NCBI GenBank assembly: GCA_021234155.1
Contig: JAJEKV010000098.1
Span: forward strand, 3,132,088 to 3,196,087
DNA: 64,000 nucleotides
Direction: 5' to 3'
Origin: Isoetes taiwanensis
Taxonomy: Eukaryota; Streptophyta; Lycopodiopsida; Isoetales; Isoetaceae
The position numbers were made by a program, and so were the translations under genes. This document shows positions 1 through 10,600 of the stretch, in pieces (the stretch's first letter is position 1; each line of letters starts with the position of its first letter). The notes under the pieces are model-generated. The model did not search any database and had not been told where the DNA came from. It worked only from the letters and a program-made list of their open reading frames with translations.

Positions 1-1500
1 AAAACCTAAAAATTTCCTAATAGTAGATGATTGACAATGAAACTGATAGGATAGAGAAGCAGGAGAAATCTAGCTCAAGAGAACGCCGATGATAGAACAG
101 TGAAGAGAGGCTGAATAAATAGGAGGAGTGACAAAGGGACATCCCTATCCAAGGAATGTCGGTTCTATTGCTGTCGCAATAGAACCGTGGCATTATGTGT
201 GAACCTAATTTTAATAAAATCCGTTACATTAGCCACTAACATAATTAGTGGTGTGAAACTTTTTTTAACTGAATTCGTTATGTTAGTAAATTTAACTTAA
301 CCGTTTGTATATGTGAATGCATTTTTTATCAAATCCATTATGTTAATTTTCGTATTATAATGTTGGTGTGAACTGCAAAATAATTTAGTCATGACAGGTA
401 AGATGTTAAAATTTAAATGTTAACAAAACTATTCTATTCTATTCCTAAGATGATATAAACTCAAGTCATAGTAACAAGGGGTCCAATAATTAGCATTAAG
501 TGTACCATATTAAACAAGATAATCTCCATACGGGATCTAATCATAAAATTCATATATTAATTGCTCGTCTTTGATATGAGAGGTTAATATGAAGTATATA
601 ATTTTCAAGATTACATAATCTTAAGAGATATTGATGTTTAAACAAATTGGTTCTTGGGGATTTCAAACAAGGCTTGTGAAATGTCCATAATATGATTTGT
701 GAATAAATTTGTGAATAGCATGTCTAGTTGAGTTTGGCCTACTTCAAGTTGTGTGAATGTATTTCCTTCAATTTGTGTGAATGGAATTTGTTTCCCTGAT
801 AGTGGAAGGGTCCCGGTCGCAAAACTACAAGTCCCATTTGTTCAAAATCTGATGGATAGCAATAGCCACTAGGATTGAAATGTGAATCTCAGTAAGGATG
901 GTTCCATCACTTAACTGAATGGACCTCTCAGTGAGCAGCAGCAGTTGAACTTGCACCAGGAGCAACAATTGAAGTTGCACTAGGAGGGGCTAAGTTGCTT
1001 GTAGAGGATTAAATACCCTTTGAAAAGTGAGCACCTATGCCACCATCGTGGCTGCAGCAAACCTCTGTTGTCTCACCATGTGGCATTGCCATGTTGGCAT
1101 GTGCCAGCATCAACAAGGAGGTTTGTGGCAGATATGTTACAGGCCAGAAAGCTGAAACAAAACAAGAGAAGAAAGAATCCGGGAACAAGGAGAAGGTAAA
1201 TCTATCAAGAAAAGGCATCATACAAGTTTCTGCTTGTGGAGCAGAGGGAGCCAAGTCTTTATGGATGGCAATGCCATGGTGGTTGTCTGCACTAAAAAGA
1301 CAGACTTTGAACTAATTACCTCGCTAAACTGTAGAAGCTCTATACAAATCTTGCGCCCAGGGGGTTCACTGTATAGTAGAGAATGTTTGCTTTCTTGAAG
1401 TTGAAGAAAGCATCCCCTTATATGGATGTTTGATAGGGAAAACCCCTTTATACGATTTTAAATTGTTTTAAAATGTTGTACCCCTAACTTAAATTTACCC
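1..1500. other. intergenic, no gene seen
   Basis: AT-rich sequence without a coding stretch I can support. The two short overlapping open frames near 1009-1315 are on opposite strands and resemble nothing known. A short run of ATTCT repeats sits at about 430-447; it could be a worn tail of the (TTCTA)n LINE family described at 2158-2205, but the conserved sequence that precedes the other tails is not visible here. Confidence 0.5.
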
Positions 1501-1536
1501 CATACTTTTCCTTAATTATAATAGTCCTTCAAGTTC

Positions 1537-2205
1537 GTGTCTGATCCCGAGCTATTGCAACAATATCTCGATGGTCATTTTTCTCAGAAGATATGGGATG
1601 CAGTTACCTTAGCCCAAGTTAAAACTGGTCATTATCATGCATATATAAATCCCACTTTGGCACCAAGATCACAAGCTTATTTGCTTGTTTTCTTATCCAA
1701 GAAAAAGCTTGTAGCTATTGCATCAATTCGCATAGGGTCCCACAAGCTATGGATTGAGACAGGTAGATGGGAGCGGCCATAATTGCCATGAGAAGTGAGA
1801 TTATATACATGTTGCCAGGTACAAGTTATTGAAGATGAAAGCCATACTCTGCTAAGATGTCCTGCTTTTGAGATGGTCAAGGATCATTATTTGACTTTAG
1901 TATTCCATTCCATGCTCCCACAACTTCTTAGAGCCCCATCTGCACATGACTTGGCATTATATATATTTGAGGTTCTAGATGAGCGTCTTCAATTACTGAG
2001 CCCTCAGTAGTCATCATGGCCTACTTATAGTTTCTTCTTGCTTGTCTAGTATCATCATTACTGCAAAGGTTATTCCCTTGAAAACCTTTCAAGGTAGGGT
2101 TTTTTTAATCCTAGTAGTAAGGGTTGTACTAGGCCATTGTATGGGTCTCATGGCCGCTTGGTCTTTGTGGATGTTAAAAATCTATTCTATTCTATTCTAT
2201 TCTAA
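1537..2205 (+). mobile_element. LINE 3' fragment: RT C-terminus with zinc-binding domain, hairpin and (TTCTA)n tail
   Basis: Two open frames, 1537-1782 and 1795-2010, read on as one protein end if a small frame break near 1785 is allowed. The first holds the block SIRIGSHKLWIETGRW, the pattern that precedes the zinc-binding domain at the C-terminus of jockey-like plant LINE polymerases. The second holds RLYTCC then EDESHTLLRCPAF, the Cys/His-Cys zinc site; the first Cys of the usual CxxC seems to be Tyr. Downstream come a perfect 8-bp stem (2076-2083 with 2087-2094), the run GGGTTTTTTTAATCC, the end signature TTGGTCTTTGTGGATG, and a (TCTAT)n tail at about 2186-2205. Order and spacing match the copies at 3998, 23288 and 45525. 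It is a truncated dead copy: no RT palm, no start. Confidence 0.75.
2076..2094 (+). repeat. LINE 3' stem-loop, copy 1
   Basis: CCTTGAAA (2076-2083), loop ACC, TTTCAAGG (2087-2094): a perfect 8-bp stem, followed by a run of T. It lies between the zinc-finger domain and the tail of the LINE fragment. Equivalent stems with other sequences occur in sister copies, so the fold rather than the sequence appears kept. Confidence 0.7.
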
Positions 2206-2580
2206 AACCTACAATTTTAAAGCTAGAAAATTTACGTCGAGCCTTATAATAAACCCCCTCTCTTTCACTCACATGTTTTATACGGTCCAATAGTTTGAAC
2301 CCCCTTGATCATGTGGAAATGTCCTCTCGGATAAAAAGAGGGGCATGCCTTGAATTGATGCCTTCATATGTACCACTCCTTATAAAGCCTTGTACAATTA
2401 TCTCAAGATAATTATTGAGTTATGGTGTTAGTTGGCTGCATCAAATATGTAGCACAATAACAGGGGTTCCAAGGGGATTTGATATGGATGTAAAAATTAC
2501 AATTCCTGAAACCATAGACCATATCTCCAGAACAATTGAATGGGTTGTTATAAAAAAAAACATAGATTTAAGATAAAAAT

Positions 2581-2672
2581 CAATCACGTTAGCTCAGTGG
2601 TTATATTGGTCAAAGCAATCTTATCAGAACATTGAGTTATTTTGGTAGAGGTTCGAGCCCCCCGTCTTTCAT
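2581..2672 (+). repeat. tRNA-like sequence, probable SINE head or tRNA pseudogene
   Basis: An A-box-like TAGCTCAGTGG (2590-2600) is followed 49 bases later by a B-box-like GGTTCGAGCCC (2650-2660), the internal RNA polymerase III promoter pair of tRNA genes. The 3' acceptor arm and a T run are not clear and I could not fold a complete cloverleaf, so a functional tRNA is unlikely. A tRNA-derived SINE is the better reading; its body would be the following stretch with repeated AAAACCTTAGG (about 2682-2735). Confidence 0.55.
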
Positions 2673-3865
2673 ATTCTAAAACCTTAGGCAAAGTCGTATA
2701 GGGGCTTGATATTCCATCAAAACCTTAGGTGAACACGTATTTGATATTTCAAAATCATAGGTGCCCCCAATCATAAATAACCATAAGTGAAACGAAAGGT
2801 GCCCAGAGGCTCCAACATACGCTCTGGGCGTAGAATCGATAGATTCGACGATTATGGTAGTCCAGGGTGCACCTCGTTTAGAATGTGTAGCACAATCACC
2901 TTGGGGCTAGTATCACCATCTTAGTACGAAAGCCAAATAGCTATAGGTCTATAGACTTCTTAATAATTCACTCCTTATGTGAGGTGAAGCCATAAGGCTT
3001 ATCTTAAAGGACCCTGCTATATTGATGAGATAGGTATATGATCTTCGTGTCATGGATTTACCAATAGTCAAGTGATACCATGATGTTTTATAAACTTGTG
3101 TTTTCCTTATTGTATTGATACTGGAATGGGTGCGTTGAGTGCTCATCATAGGGAGTTTTATGCAAGCAATGGTAGATGAGCATGTTGGCCTATCTTAAGG
3201 GATCTTCTAGGGATTGGTGAGGTTGCATGTGACATTAGTATAGGACAGTGGTAAAATGTTAGCCAACACTCTAGATTCTTAGAGGATTGTAGGTGTTTGT
3301 AGTTCCTCCCTTACACTGGGTCTACTGGCACGGGGGTTTCATACGATGTATTGTCTAGAGATGGTGGAGAGCATCTAAGTTGTAGATGCTATGGTGGCTT
3401 GGAAAGTTAGAACTTTGGGCTCATACTTACTTGTGATGGGTGGCTTTGCAAATATTTTTCACAGAGCCGTCTAGGTGCAATTTACATCATCTTTTAAACA
3501 TGGGGGGCTTTTCGTCTAAAGTTTTTATTGGGGTGATGGGATGAGTTGTTTGGCAAAAATTTAGTGATTCTCTGCCACAACAAGAGGATCTTGATTTGGC
3601 TCTATCCATAGTTGCACCAAAATGTACTGCTAAGCTTCTGCAATGAACGAAAGAAACAACGAATGAGATGAGTGTAGAAACAACTTCCGAAACAAAAATC
3701 TACTAACAATAGATAACTAACTTTAATATTTTAATAATAGGGGCTAATCTAGCTCATGTAGATAGCAAGCCAAAATGGTATGCCATTAATCATATGGTAA
3801 CATACATATTGGTTATCAGATTATAAAGTAGAAGACTCCTTGTTAATACATATCAGATTGACCAT
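2672..3865. other. no gene recognised
   Basis: Mixed-composition sequence with stop codons in all frames. Short motifs such as AAAACCTTAGG recur at 2680-2730 and probably belong to the SINE-like unit just upstream. I see no domain, repeat array or hairpin of note in the remainder. Confidence 0.4.
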
Positions 3866-3869
3866 CTTG

Positions 3870-3986
3870 TCAATCTAAATCAGTTTCCTCATCTTCATCT
3901 TCATCTGACACCCACACATCTTCCACTTCAGTTTCATAACCTTCAGCTTCTTGCAGCTCAAAAAGTTCATCAATATCATCTTCCTC
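3870..3986 (-). pseudogene. acidic C-terminal exon of an unidentified protein
   Basis: On the minus strand about 38 codons read EEDDIDELFELQEAEG, then EVEDVWVSDEDEDEE and end LD-stop (stop at 3870-3872). The strongly acidic, low-repeat composition with a natural stop is typical of the C-terminal tail of a real eukaryotic protein rather than of random AT-rich DNA. An in-frame TAA at 3987-3989 means the exon must start at a splice acceptor just inside, or the gene is cut there: the LINE fragment on the other strand begins at about 3998. No partner exon was found upstream. Function is unknown; it could be the stranded last exon of a gene broken by the LINE. Confidence 0.4.
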
Positions 3987-3997
3987 TTAGAGCCTTC

Positions 3998-4812
3998 TTG
4001 GCACGAGCCCTTGGGGTAAAGTCCACAGTTCCATACCAGATCCTACTCCAGGAGATAGGTTTTCTACCCCTTCAATGGGCTGCATTGGAATGCCATATTA
4101 TTTACTTCCAGAAGGTGGTCGCTATGGGTGATACACATTTTCCCAACCTTGCTTTGGACGTAGCAATGGGTCCCCAATGCCTCAAAGCCTGCTGGAAGGA
4201 CAAGCAAGCTCAATGGTTGTCACGTTGGGGTGTACAGGCAACAGATGCGTACAGGTACGGACAAAGAAGGATCACAATGCACTAAAGCTGTACCTAGATG
4301 CTACTTTCCTTTGCAAGCTCTCAGGAGCAGATGCTCTGACGCACGTTAAGCTGGCACACTATCAGCAGCAAGTCAATCCTAGGCTCACGAGAAGCCCACA
4401 CCAGTACTTGTACACCCATTTGCTCATGAAGAAGCGCAGACTTATAGCTTCCATTCGCACGGGTGCACATCATCTCCGTATTGAGATTAGGGCATTGGAC
4501 TCGGGAAGCACGGGAGGACAGGCTTTGTCAATGTTGCCACTAAGGCGCTATTGAATATGAATGTCATGCCCTCCAGATCTGCCCAGCATTTGCCCATATC
4601 CGAGCGCGGTATGTTCGATAGTGACTGGCCAGCCGTTGCATGAGTTATTGAATATGGCGTCCTGGGTCATACCTCCAGGAGATTATGGATGCACGAACTT
4701 AGTTGTGTCCTCCGGGACAATATTGAATTGTCCTACACAATTGTACAGTGTACCAGCATACTTATTACTGCTAAGGTTTTTCCCTCGAAAAGCCCGGCGA
4801 GGGTTTTTAATC
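3998..4812 (+). mobile_element. LINE 3' fragment, RT C-terminus with zinc-binding remnant and hairpin
   Basis: Frames 3998-4285 and 4177-4554 overlap and together give one degraded protein end. The upstream part has LPLQWAALECHIIYF and QAQWLSRWGVQ; the downstream part has ALKLYLDATFL and ASIRTGAHHLRIEIRAL, collinear with the fragment at 1537 and with 45956-46524 on the minus strand. The zinc site survives in a third frame near 4552-4600 as ECHALQICPAFAHIRARY. A 6-bp stem CCCTCG/CGAGGG (4782-4787, 4798-4803) and GGGTTTTTAATC follow, as in the other copies. No tail is seen; sequence changes abruptly to the GC-rich palindrome block at about 4830. Frameshifts make it non-functional. Confidence 0.7.
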
Positions 4813-4999
4813 GGCGATAATACACTTGCTTCTTACAGGTGCTCCCAAAGGGCATGGCGAATGGGCCCCTTGGCGGATGTCCATGAAACGCGGGGTACTA
4901 TTGGTCCACGATTGCGGGGTTGTGTTGGCCCCAATCGAGTCACGGTGGCGGAGTTCGCGGGGGTAAATGGAAATAAAGGCTAGCGGCGGGTAATGGGGG

Positions 5000-5024
5000 G
5001 CGCTAATATTATTAATATTAGCGC
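5000..5024. repeat. 12-bp perfect palindrome with 1-base centre
   Basis: Left arm GCGCTAATATTA (5000-5011), single T at 5012, right arm TAATATTAGCGC (5013-5024). It is the first of four inverted repeats packed into 180 bases ahead of a TATA box. Confidence 0.9.
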
Positions 5025-5067
5025 GGCAAGAGCTAGCAGGGATTGATCGGGGCAGAAGACCCATAAA

Positions 5068-5105
5068 CTTACATGGTTAACATTAGTTATTAATGTTAAT
5101 GTAAG
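5068..5105. repeat. 15-bp inverted repeat with 3-base bulge
   Basis: CTTACA, bulge TGG, TTAACATTA (5068-5085) pairs with TAATGTTAATGTAAG (5091-5105) across the loop GTTAT. The self-complementary CCCTAGGG follows at once (5107-5114). Confidence 0.85.
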
Positions 5106-5125
5106 GCCCTAGGGGCAAATCGCAT

Positions 5126-5145
5126 CGATCCGAGCCCTCGGATCG
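5126..5145. repeat. 8-bp inverted repeat
   Basis: CGATCCGA (5126-5133), loop GCCC, TCGGATCG (5138-5145). Perfect arms. Confidence 0.85.
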
Positions 5146-5162
5146 CCATTCTGGGGAGGGAC

Positions 5163-5181
5163 GAGCCATTATATAAGGCTC
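5163..5181 (+). promoter_or_regulatory. TATA box held in the loop of a small inverted repeat
   Basis: GAGCC (5163-5167) and GGCTC (5177-5181) flank ATTATATAA, which contains a good TATA element (5169-5176). The C/T-rich leader downstream (5182-5260) fits a plant core promoter and start region. No protein frame follows within 600 bases, so any transcript would be non-coding or belong to an unrecognised mobile element. Promoter activity is inferred from sequence only. Confidence 0.4.
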
Positions 5182-5387
5182 TTTCCCCTTCAGGACCGGT
5201 TATCGGTGTCTTCTCCGGCCCGGCTTCCTTCCTTCTTGTAGCTTCCCTCCTTTCCACCTTTCGGTGGGGGCCGCGTCTGTTTCATTTTGTGTTTTGGGCC
5301 TTGCACTTTTGTTGTTGTTCACTTTGCATTTACTATAATAATGTTTTTTGCATCACTATCATGTCATTTTTTTCATATGTTATTTTC

Positions 5388-5665
5388 CACCCGTTGGGTG
5401 ATGCTTTCTCCACCTTTCAGGTGATGATATCTCCACCTGTGGGTGATGCTATTTATTTCCACCTTGAGGGGTGATGCTATTTATTTCCGCAGGTGAGGGT
5501 GGGCTATTTATTTCCACCTTGAGGGTGATCTTTGTTTATTTCCACCTTGGGGGTGATGCTATTTATTTCCACCTTGAGGGTGATGCTATTTATTTCCACC
5601 TTGAGGGTGCGCATAATTGTTTTCCACCATTTGGGTGATGCTTCTCCACCTTTTTGGTCTTTGCT
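5388..5665. repeat. minisatellite of about ten hairpin units
   Basis: A 22-28 base unit of the form TTTCCACC-n-GGGTGATGCTATTTAT is repeated in tandem with drift. CCACC pairs with GGTG(G) inside each unit, so every repeat can form its own short hairpin. The last four to five units (about 5510-5620) are nearly identical, the outer ones older. A lone related unit sits at about 5252-5270. No coding role is apparent; open frames through it are repeat artefacts. Confidence 0.85.
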
Positions 5666-5810
5666 TTTTATGTTTCTAATTTGCTCTTCTTTGCGGTTTT
5701 TATTGTGCGGCTTGCCTTGTCCACTGTCATGCATTGTCGTTTTCTAACCATTCACGGGTATTTTTGGGTTCTTTTGAGTTGCTCGCGAGGGTTTTTGCGG
5801 GTCTTCAGAG

Positions 5811-5979
5811 GTCTGCTATATTTGTGTTAGCCATCAACCCACCTTTTTTGGCTCTCGAGGCAACACATTCGGGGATTACGCCATCTTCTGGGGTCCTGCT
5901 ATATTTGTGTTCGCCATCAATCCATCTCCTTCGGTTTTCCAGGCAACACATTCAAGGTTGTTGGCGACCATTTCTCATT
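5811..5979. repeat. diverged tandem duplication of about 84 bases
   Basis: Unit one starts at 5811, unit two at 5893. Both carry CTGCTATATTTGTGTT, then GCCATCAA, then AGGCAACACATTC in the same order and spacing, with about a fifth of the bases changed. It sits between the hairpin minisatellite and the LINE-type stem-loop at 5981. Confidence 0.75.
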
Positions 5980-5980
5980 A

Positions 5981-6026
5981 GGGTTTTCCTCGAAAACCCG
6001 AAAGGGCGGGGTTTTTTATCCCGGTG
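5981..6026 (+). repeat. LINE 3'-type stem-loop without its tail
   Basis: GGGTTTT (5981-5987), loop CCTCG, AAAACCC (5993-5999), then GGGCGGGGTTTTTTATCCC. This is the same arrangement as the stem-loop plus T-run of the (TTCTA)n LINE family, but no zinc-finger frame precedes it and no tail follows. Confidence 0.6.
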
Positions 6027-6672
6027 AGAAGTTGTCGCCATTACCCTTCTATATTGCCTGTGCACATTTCTTTTTACGGGGTAGTCCGATATTGTTCCTA
6101 TGGTCGGCTACCCCTCTCTATTCTTCAAAACATTGTATACTGCTGCTGTGATGAATGACAAGCCTATTGTATTTTCATTTATCCCTCTCTGCTATCTGGC
6201 TTACCTCCTTGCACCCCATCTTGACCTTAGCAGTTTTAACCCTGATCTTCTCCTTTTCATTGGCCATAACCTCTCTTTTGACTACTTCACCCTCTTTAAC
6301 ATTAACCTTAATCTTAATTTCTGATTAATTTTAATTTGCTCGATTTATGTTGATTTACATTAACCTTCATCTTAATTTTTCCTCTTAACCTTGCTCTTGT
6401 TTGTGCTAACATGTCTACAACCGCTTTCATATTCATTCCTTCTTTTGTGTTATACTAGCAGACCATATGTGTGGCACTAGCTTTAGTACTGATATGTCGC
6501 GGGGTTCCACATGATGCAGCTCGTGCTCTCGGCCGCTAGCAATCCTCTTCTTCTCACTCTCACTACGTGCTTCGTGACCCGACTCAACACTTGGAGGTTT
6601 CGCGGCGGCGGGGCTTAGGAAGTTCTCTGGTAGTCGGCCGGTTTTGTGTCTATTGCGAGTCCCTTCCCAGAA
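6027..6672. other. no gene recognised
   Basis: The stretch 6200-6400 is rich in TTAACCTT/ATCTTAATTT words that recur loosely. The 74-residue open frame at 6100-6324 follows them and is low in complexity. The GC-richer 6480-6670 shows no feature I can name; it abuts the LTR start at 6673. Confidence 0.4.
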
Positions 6673-7641
6673 TGTTATTTAAATGTAAGTTAGAAAGTTA
6701 GCTATGGTTTTTAATGGTATTAAAAACGGACACGTGGCATCAAATGGCTCGATGGGTCTTATAAACCTGTTATATATCAGAAACAGGATCGTGGAACAAG
6801 CTCGGCTGCCAGATCTCTAACAGGAGCTCCAGTGCATGAATCTGGATCAAATAAGGGCCTGATCTGGCCGGTTTTGAGCATACAAGACTGTTAGTGAACT
6901 CAAGTTAGCAGATTATAAAGCTTAGAGGAAGAAACGAGCTGGAGAAGAAAACCGGGTCTTGAAAAAGAAAAGGCCGATTCTGCTAATAGAGTTTGATGTT
7001 TGATCCAATAATTGGGCTGGGAATTCGGATTTGAATTCCGAGGCTGCTGTGAGAATCCTAAAGCAAATTACTACTGCCATGAACGATTTGGGATCAGAGA
7101 TTTGATAAGCGATTTGGCTACTTGCACTGATCGGTTGATTCAGGATTGACCCAAGGGGTCGAATTTGCAGCCCAAGGCTGTGCTTGGGATCCTAAGGCAG
7201 TTTATTACTGCCAGGGATCGAATTTGGAGAGAAACTGGGTTGGTGGAATAAGCATCTGATTCTGCTGTAAATGAACTAGGTTTGATTCAAGAACCTGGCT
7301 TTGAGTTCGGATTTGGAATCCGAAGTGAATAGTGTGGCTTGAGGGCAGTCTGATTCTGCCAGGAGCCGGACCAGCACTAGATCCATAGGGTCGATTGGCA
7401 GCCAAGGGATGTGTAGAAGATCACAGGGCAGTTTGATACTGTCAAAGATCAGTCAGGGTGAAGCATCCAATAGGTGCTAACTTCTAGGGGATTCTCTAAA
7501 GGAATCCGGGCTTGTGGGAGTATTCTCCTAGCAGCAAGCCGATAAGACTAGCGCAGGGGATCCGGGATCCAAGGTGGTAGCTAGTCGGCGTCAACACGTG
7601 GCAGAGATATTTCTATAAGGAAAAATTTTTGCCGTGTAACA
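6673..7641 (+). mobile_element. 5' LTR of an LTR retrotransposon
   Basis: The element starts TGTTA (6673) and ends TAACA (7637-7641), the short inverted ends typical of LTRs, and the end is set two bases ahead of a primer-binding site. A TATA-like TATAAACC lies near 6760 and an ACACGTGGCA element occurs both at about 6730 and about 7594. The interior holds four diverged units built on GGCAGTnTnnTACTGCC (about 7063, 7195, 7342, 7428), each a small hairpin, together with near-palindromes such as TTCGGATTTGGAATCCGAA (about 7304). No second LTR is present in the window, so the 3' half is missing. Superfamily (Copia or Gypsy) cannot be told without pol. Confidence 0.75.
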
Positions 7642-7642
7642 G

Positions 7643-7654
7643 TGGTATCAGAGC
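7643..7654 (+). other. retrotransposon primer-binding site (tRNA-iMet)
   Basis: TGGTATCAGAGC is the complement of the 3' end of plant initiator-methionine tRNA, the usual minus-strand primer. It begins two bases after the LTR end. A possible gag start, ATGGCGGAAATGGACG, lies at 7695 but is cut within a few codons by the opposing LINE sequence. Confidence 0.85.
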
Positions 7655-7699
7655 TGTGGCTGTGAATCTAGTTTTCTGGGAAAATCTAGATTTGATGGC

Positions 7700-10600
7700 G
7701 GAAATGGACGAGAAAAGTTCTGTCTTCCAAACCACATAGAGGCCCGTGCGGAGTGGAGTAATCTCTTAACACTTCCAGTAAAAAATTCCCCGCAACCCAA
7801 TTTTAACAGCATTTTATATAAAAAGCCCCACCTGATACTATCGTATGACTTAGTAAAATCCAACTTGATATAAGCTACTTTTTGACTGTGTTTTTAGCCC
7901 AATACATTACCCTCAAAAGGCTGCTGCTATATTGTGCGAGAATGTTCCTTCACGGGAGAAAACATTTGGGCCGAGGGGAGATAGTTTCTACAAGTATGGG
8001 CTTTATTTTCTCTCTGCCATTCCCTTTGCTATTATCTTATAGAATGCGACAAACGGCAATGATGATGGGTCTCCGGTCATTGATAGTCGTGGGTCTTTTC
8101 CCTTTGGAATCAAAATGATACAACTTGTATTTAGCTTGGGATCGGTAATTACGCTTGTTGGAAGTATATAATGAGAATACATGGGTTTAATCCATTCCCA
8201 ATAAACTGAAAAACTCTATTGGAATCCCATCCATCCCCGGACACTTCTCTTTGTCGAGGCGATATTTTGATGCAAATCATCTATAGATAGTGGCGGCTCA
8301 ACATTTGGTGTTGCTCATTTGTTATATTTGGAGACACCTTGGAAACCACTAACTCTTCAAACTCGTCACGGAGCGGCATACGCTTCTCAGAAGAAGCTTT
8401 GAAAGTGATCGTGAAGAAACTTATGAAGCCCATCACAACTTTTAGTATCGACCCATCATCAAGTGTAATGCTAGATAATGTTGTTGACCATCTCTTACGC
8501 TTGGGGGGGCTTAAAGAAAAACTTAGAGCATTTATACGCTTGTCTAAGCCAAGTTAAACCTGCCTTTACGTTCTCGCCGGTCTTAGTCTCCTCGACTTTT
8601 TAATCTCATCCATTAATTTTTTCTCTTACGTACCATCATTGGGACCCATTTGCTCTGAGGGTTGTCAATTATTTGTATAGTTTGTCCAAAGATGCTCTCT
8701 CCTCTGCACTTTTTCTCTCCCCACAGTTTAGCAAATTGCTTAATATTTGCTAGTCTTTGCTTGATTAAAGTCTTCATGCACGAGTCTTTTATAAATGCCG
8801 CTTGCCAAATTTCTTTGCATTTTTTTTGCGATAAAAGCGGGGCTCTTTCGGATACTTGATATTCATTTTAAACACTTGTTCTTGAGACTTTTTTTCCTAC
8901 ATTTCGGCTGAAATTACACGAGGATTATGATCGGATATCGCATTGTCGGTCGCGGTTTACTCTCACAGTGTTGGGGAAGTGGCGAGTGTATTGTAATTCA
9001 TGTAACACACTGTCATGTCTAGCGTAAGCTCTACCTGTCCCACCCAACCATTGCACCATGTGAAACCTTTATCCCCCCTCGCTCAATAAATCCCGTCTAT
9101 CAATTTACCCCTTTGCTCTTTTTCAAAACCATTAACAATGTCGGATGTTGCACTGCGATACGTAGCCCGATATCTCCACCATATTAAAATCGGCGGCATT
9201 AACCATGCTATGTGATTACCAAGACTTTTGATTTTATAATCCGAGGGAGGCCCATAGTGCACCTCTTCCCCTAGGATTATTATCGGCGTAAATATTTAAA
9301 ATTCCCCATGATTGGTTGTTCTGGCGCCACACAATGATGGACCACCTTCCAAATCTATCGACATAGATGTTGTCACCTTAACCATGTTTTCCATGCGATT
9401 AAGGTACACACTAGATTTTTTCCTTTCTTGAGACAATTCCAACATACTCATTCCCTATTATTTTTAAGCGAGGGACATCATCCTTCCTCCTTCTTACACT
9501 TGTGTTCTTGAAAACATATGATATCGCGTTCACTCTCTTTAGTGCTAGTGAAAGCGCATTTGCTTTTAAACTCAGAAGACTTTACTCCTCGATATTCCAG
9601 CTCACGATTTTGAAATTCATTATGAGTTTTAAGAGTATGGCCAACACCTCTATTTTCCACATCTAGTTTCCTTCAATAGCAACTCACCACCAGGGGTTTG
9701 CTAAAAGAAATTTGAGGCTTTTTTTCTTTTCATCTCACCCATCTTTGTCTACATACACATTTGCATCCATCTTATTCTTCTTGCCTATTAAAGCGAATGG
9801 GTTATCCAACATTTCCATCATCTGGCTGTATCTATTTCGACCCTTGAAGTTATCCTTGTGTATCACCAAAGCCATTTTGGGTGCCACACATCATGTGTAT
9901 CTTTTTTGTTGTGCTGCGCAAGCTCCCCTTCTCTAAAAAAGTTGCCTCAGGTGATATATTTGAACCTTGGCGACAATGGGCGTTAGTTTTAAAGGCCACT
10001 TTGTTTTGGGAGCCTCACGAACTTCGGCAATATTTCTAGCTCTTGTCGCGTGTTTGGAGGCTACCACTTGCCACTGAACCTCCCGATTGGGATGTCCTCT
10101 TTGGATTTTGGACTATTATGAGGCGTATTTTCAAACATATTTTTCGGGAATGGGTGAGAATGAGGAGATGGCAGCAGTTGTTTCTAGAGTGGGTGTAAAT
10201 GGAGGGGTGACAATACCTTTGGAGAGGTTCAAGTGTCCTTGACTAATTTCTTTATGTGTAACACCAGTAGGTAACAGCGAGGGTTCACGCTCTCTATCTT
10301 TGGCCACTGGAGGCAATGTTGGTGCGACTTGATTACACCTTCTAGCTCTAAGTTGGGGAACATCCTCCTTATTTCCCATCCATTTATGAGCTTAAGTAAA
10401 AATTTAAAGCAACACATTCAGCTTTTCTTGTCACTCCTTTGGGGATATGTGGATTATTTGGGATAGCAAACAGTTCTAGGCCCCTTCGCAATTGAATGTG
10501 ACACGTATGAGCCTAGTGTGTTAGCAATAGACTTTAAGAACTCTGGAACTAGCAAGTCTAGTGGTAGATCTTCTATTTCAAACCAACATGGGATTTTGAT

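Noticed and set aside
2581-2672. Functional tRNA gene
   Set aside because: A and B boxes are present, but no complete acceptor stem or cloverleaf and no T-run terminator at the right distance.
5000-5024. TAATATTA-containing palindrome as a geminivirus-type replication origin
   Set aside because: The conserved nonamer needs TAATATTAC in the loop of a GC-rich stem; here the words lie in the stem and the C is absent, and no Rep-like frame is present.
5532-5747. Open frames on both strands across the minisatellite
   Set aside because: Repeating peptides (FISTLRV and its complement) produced by the hairpin repeat; no gene.
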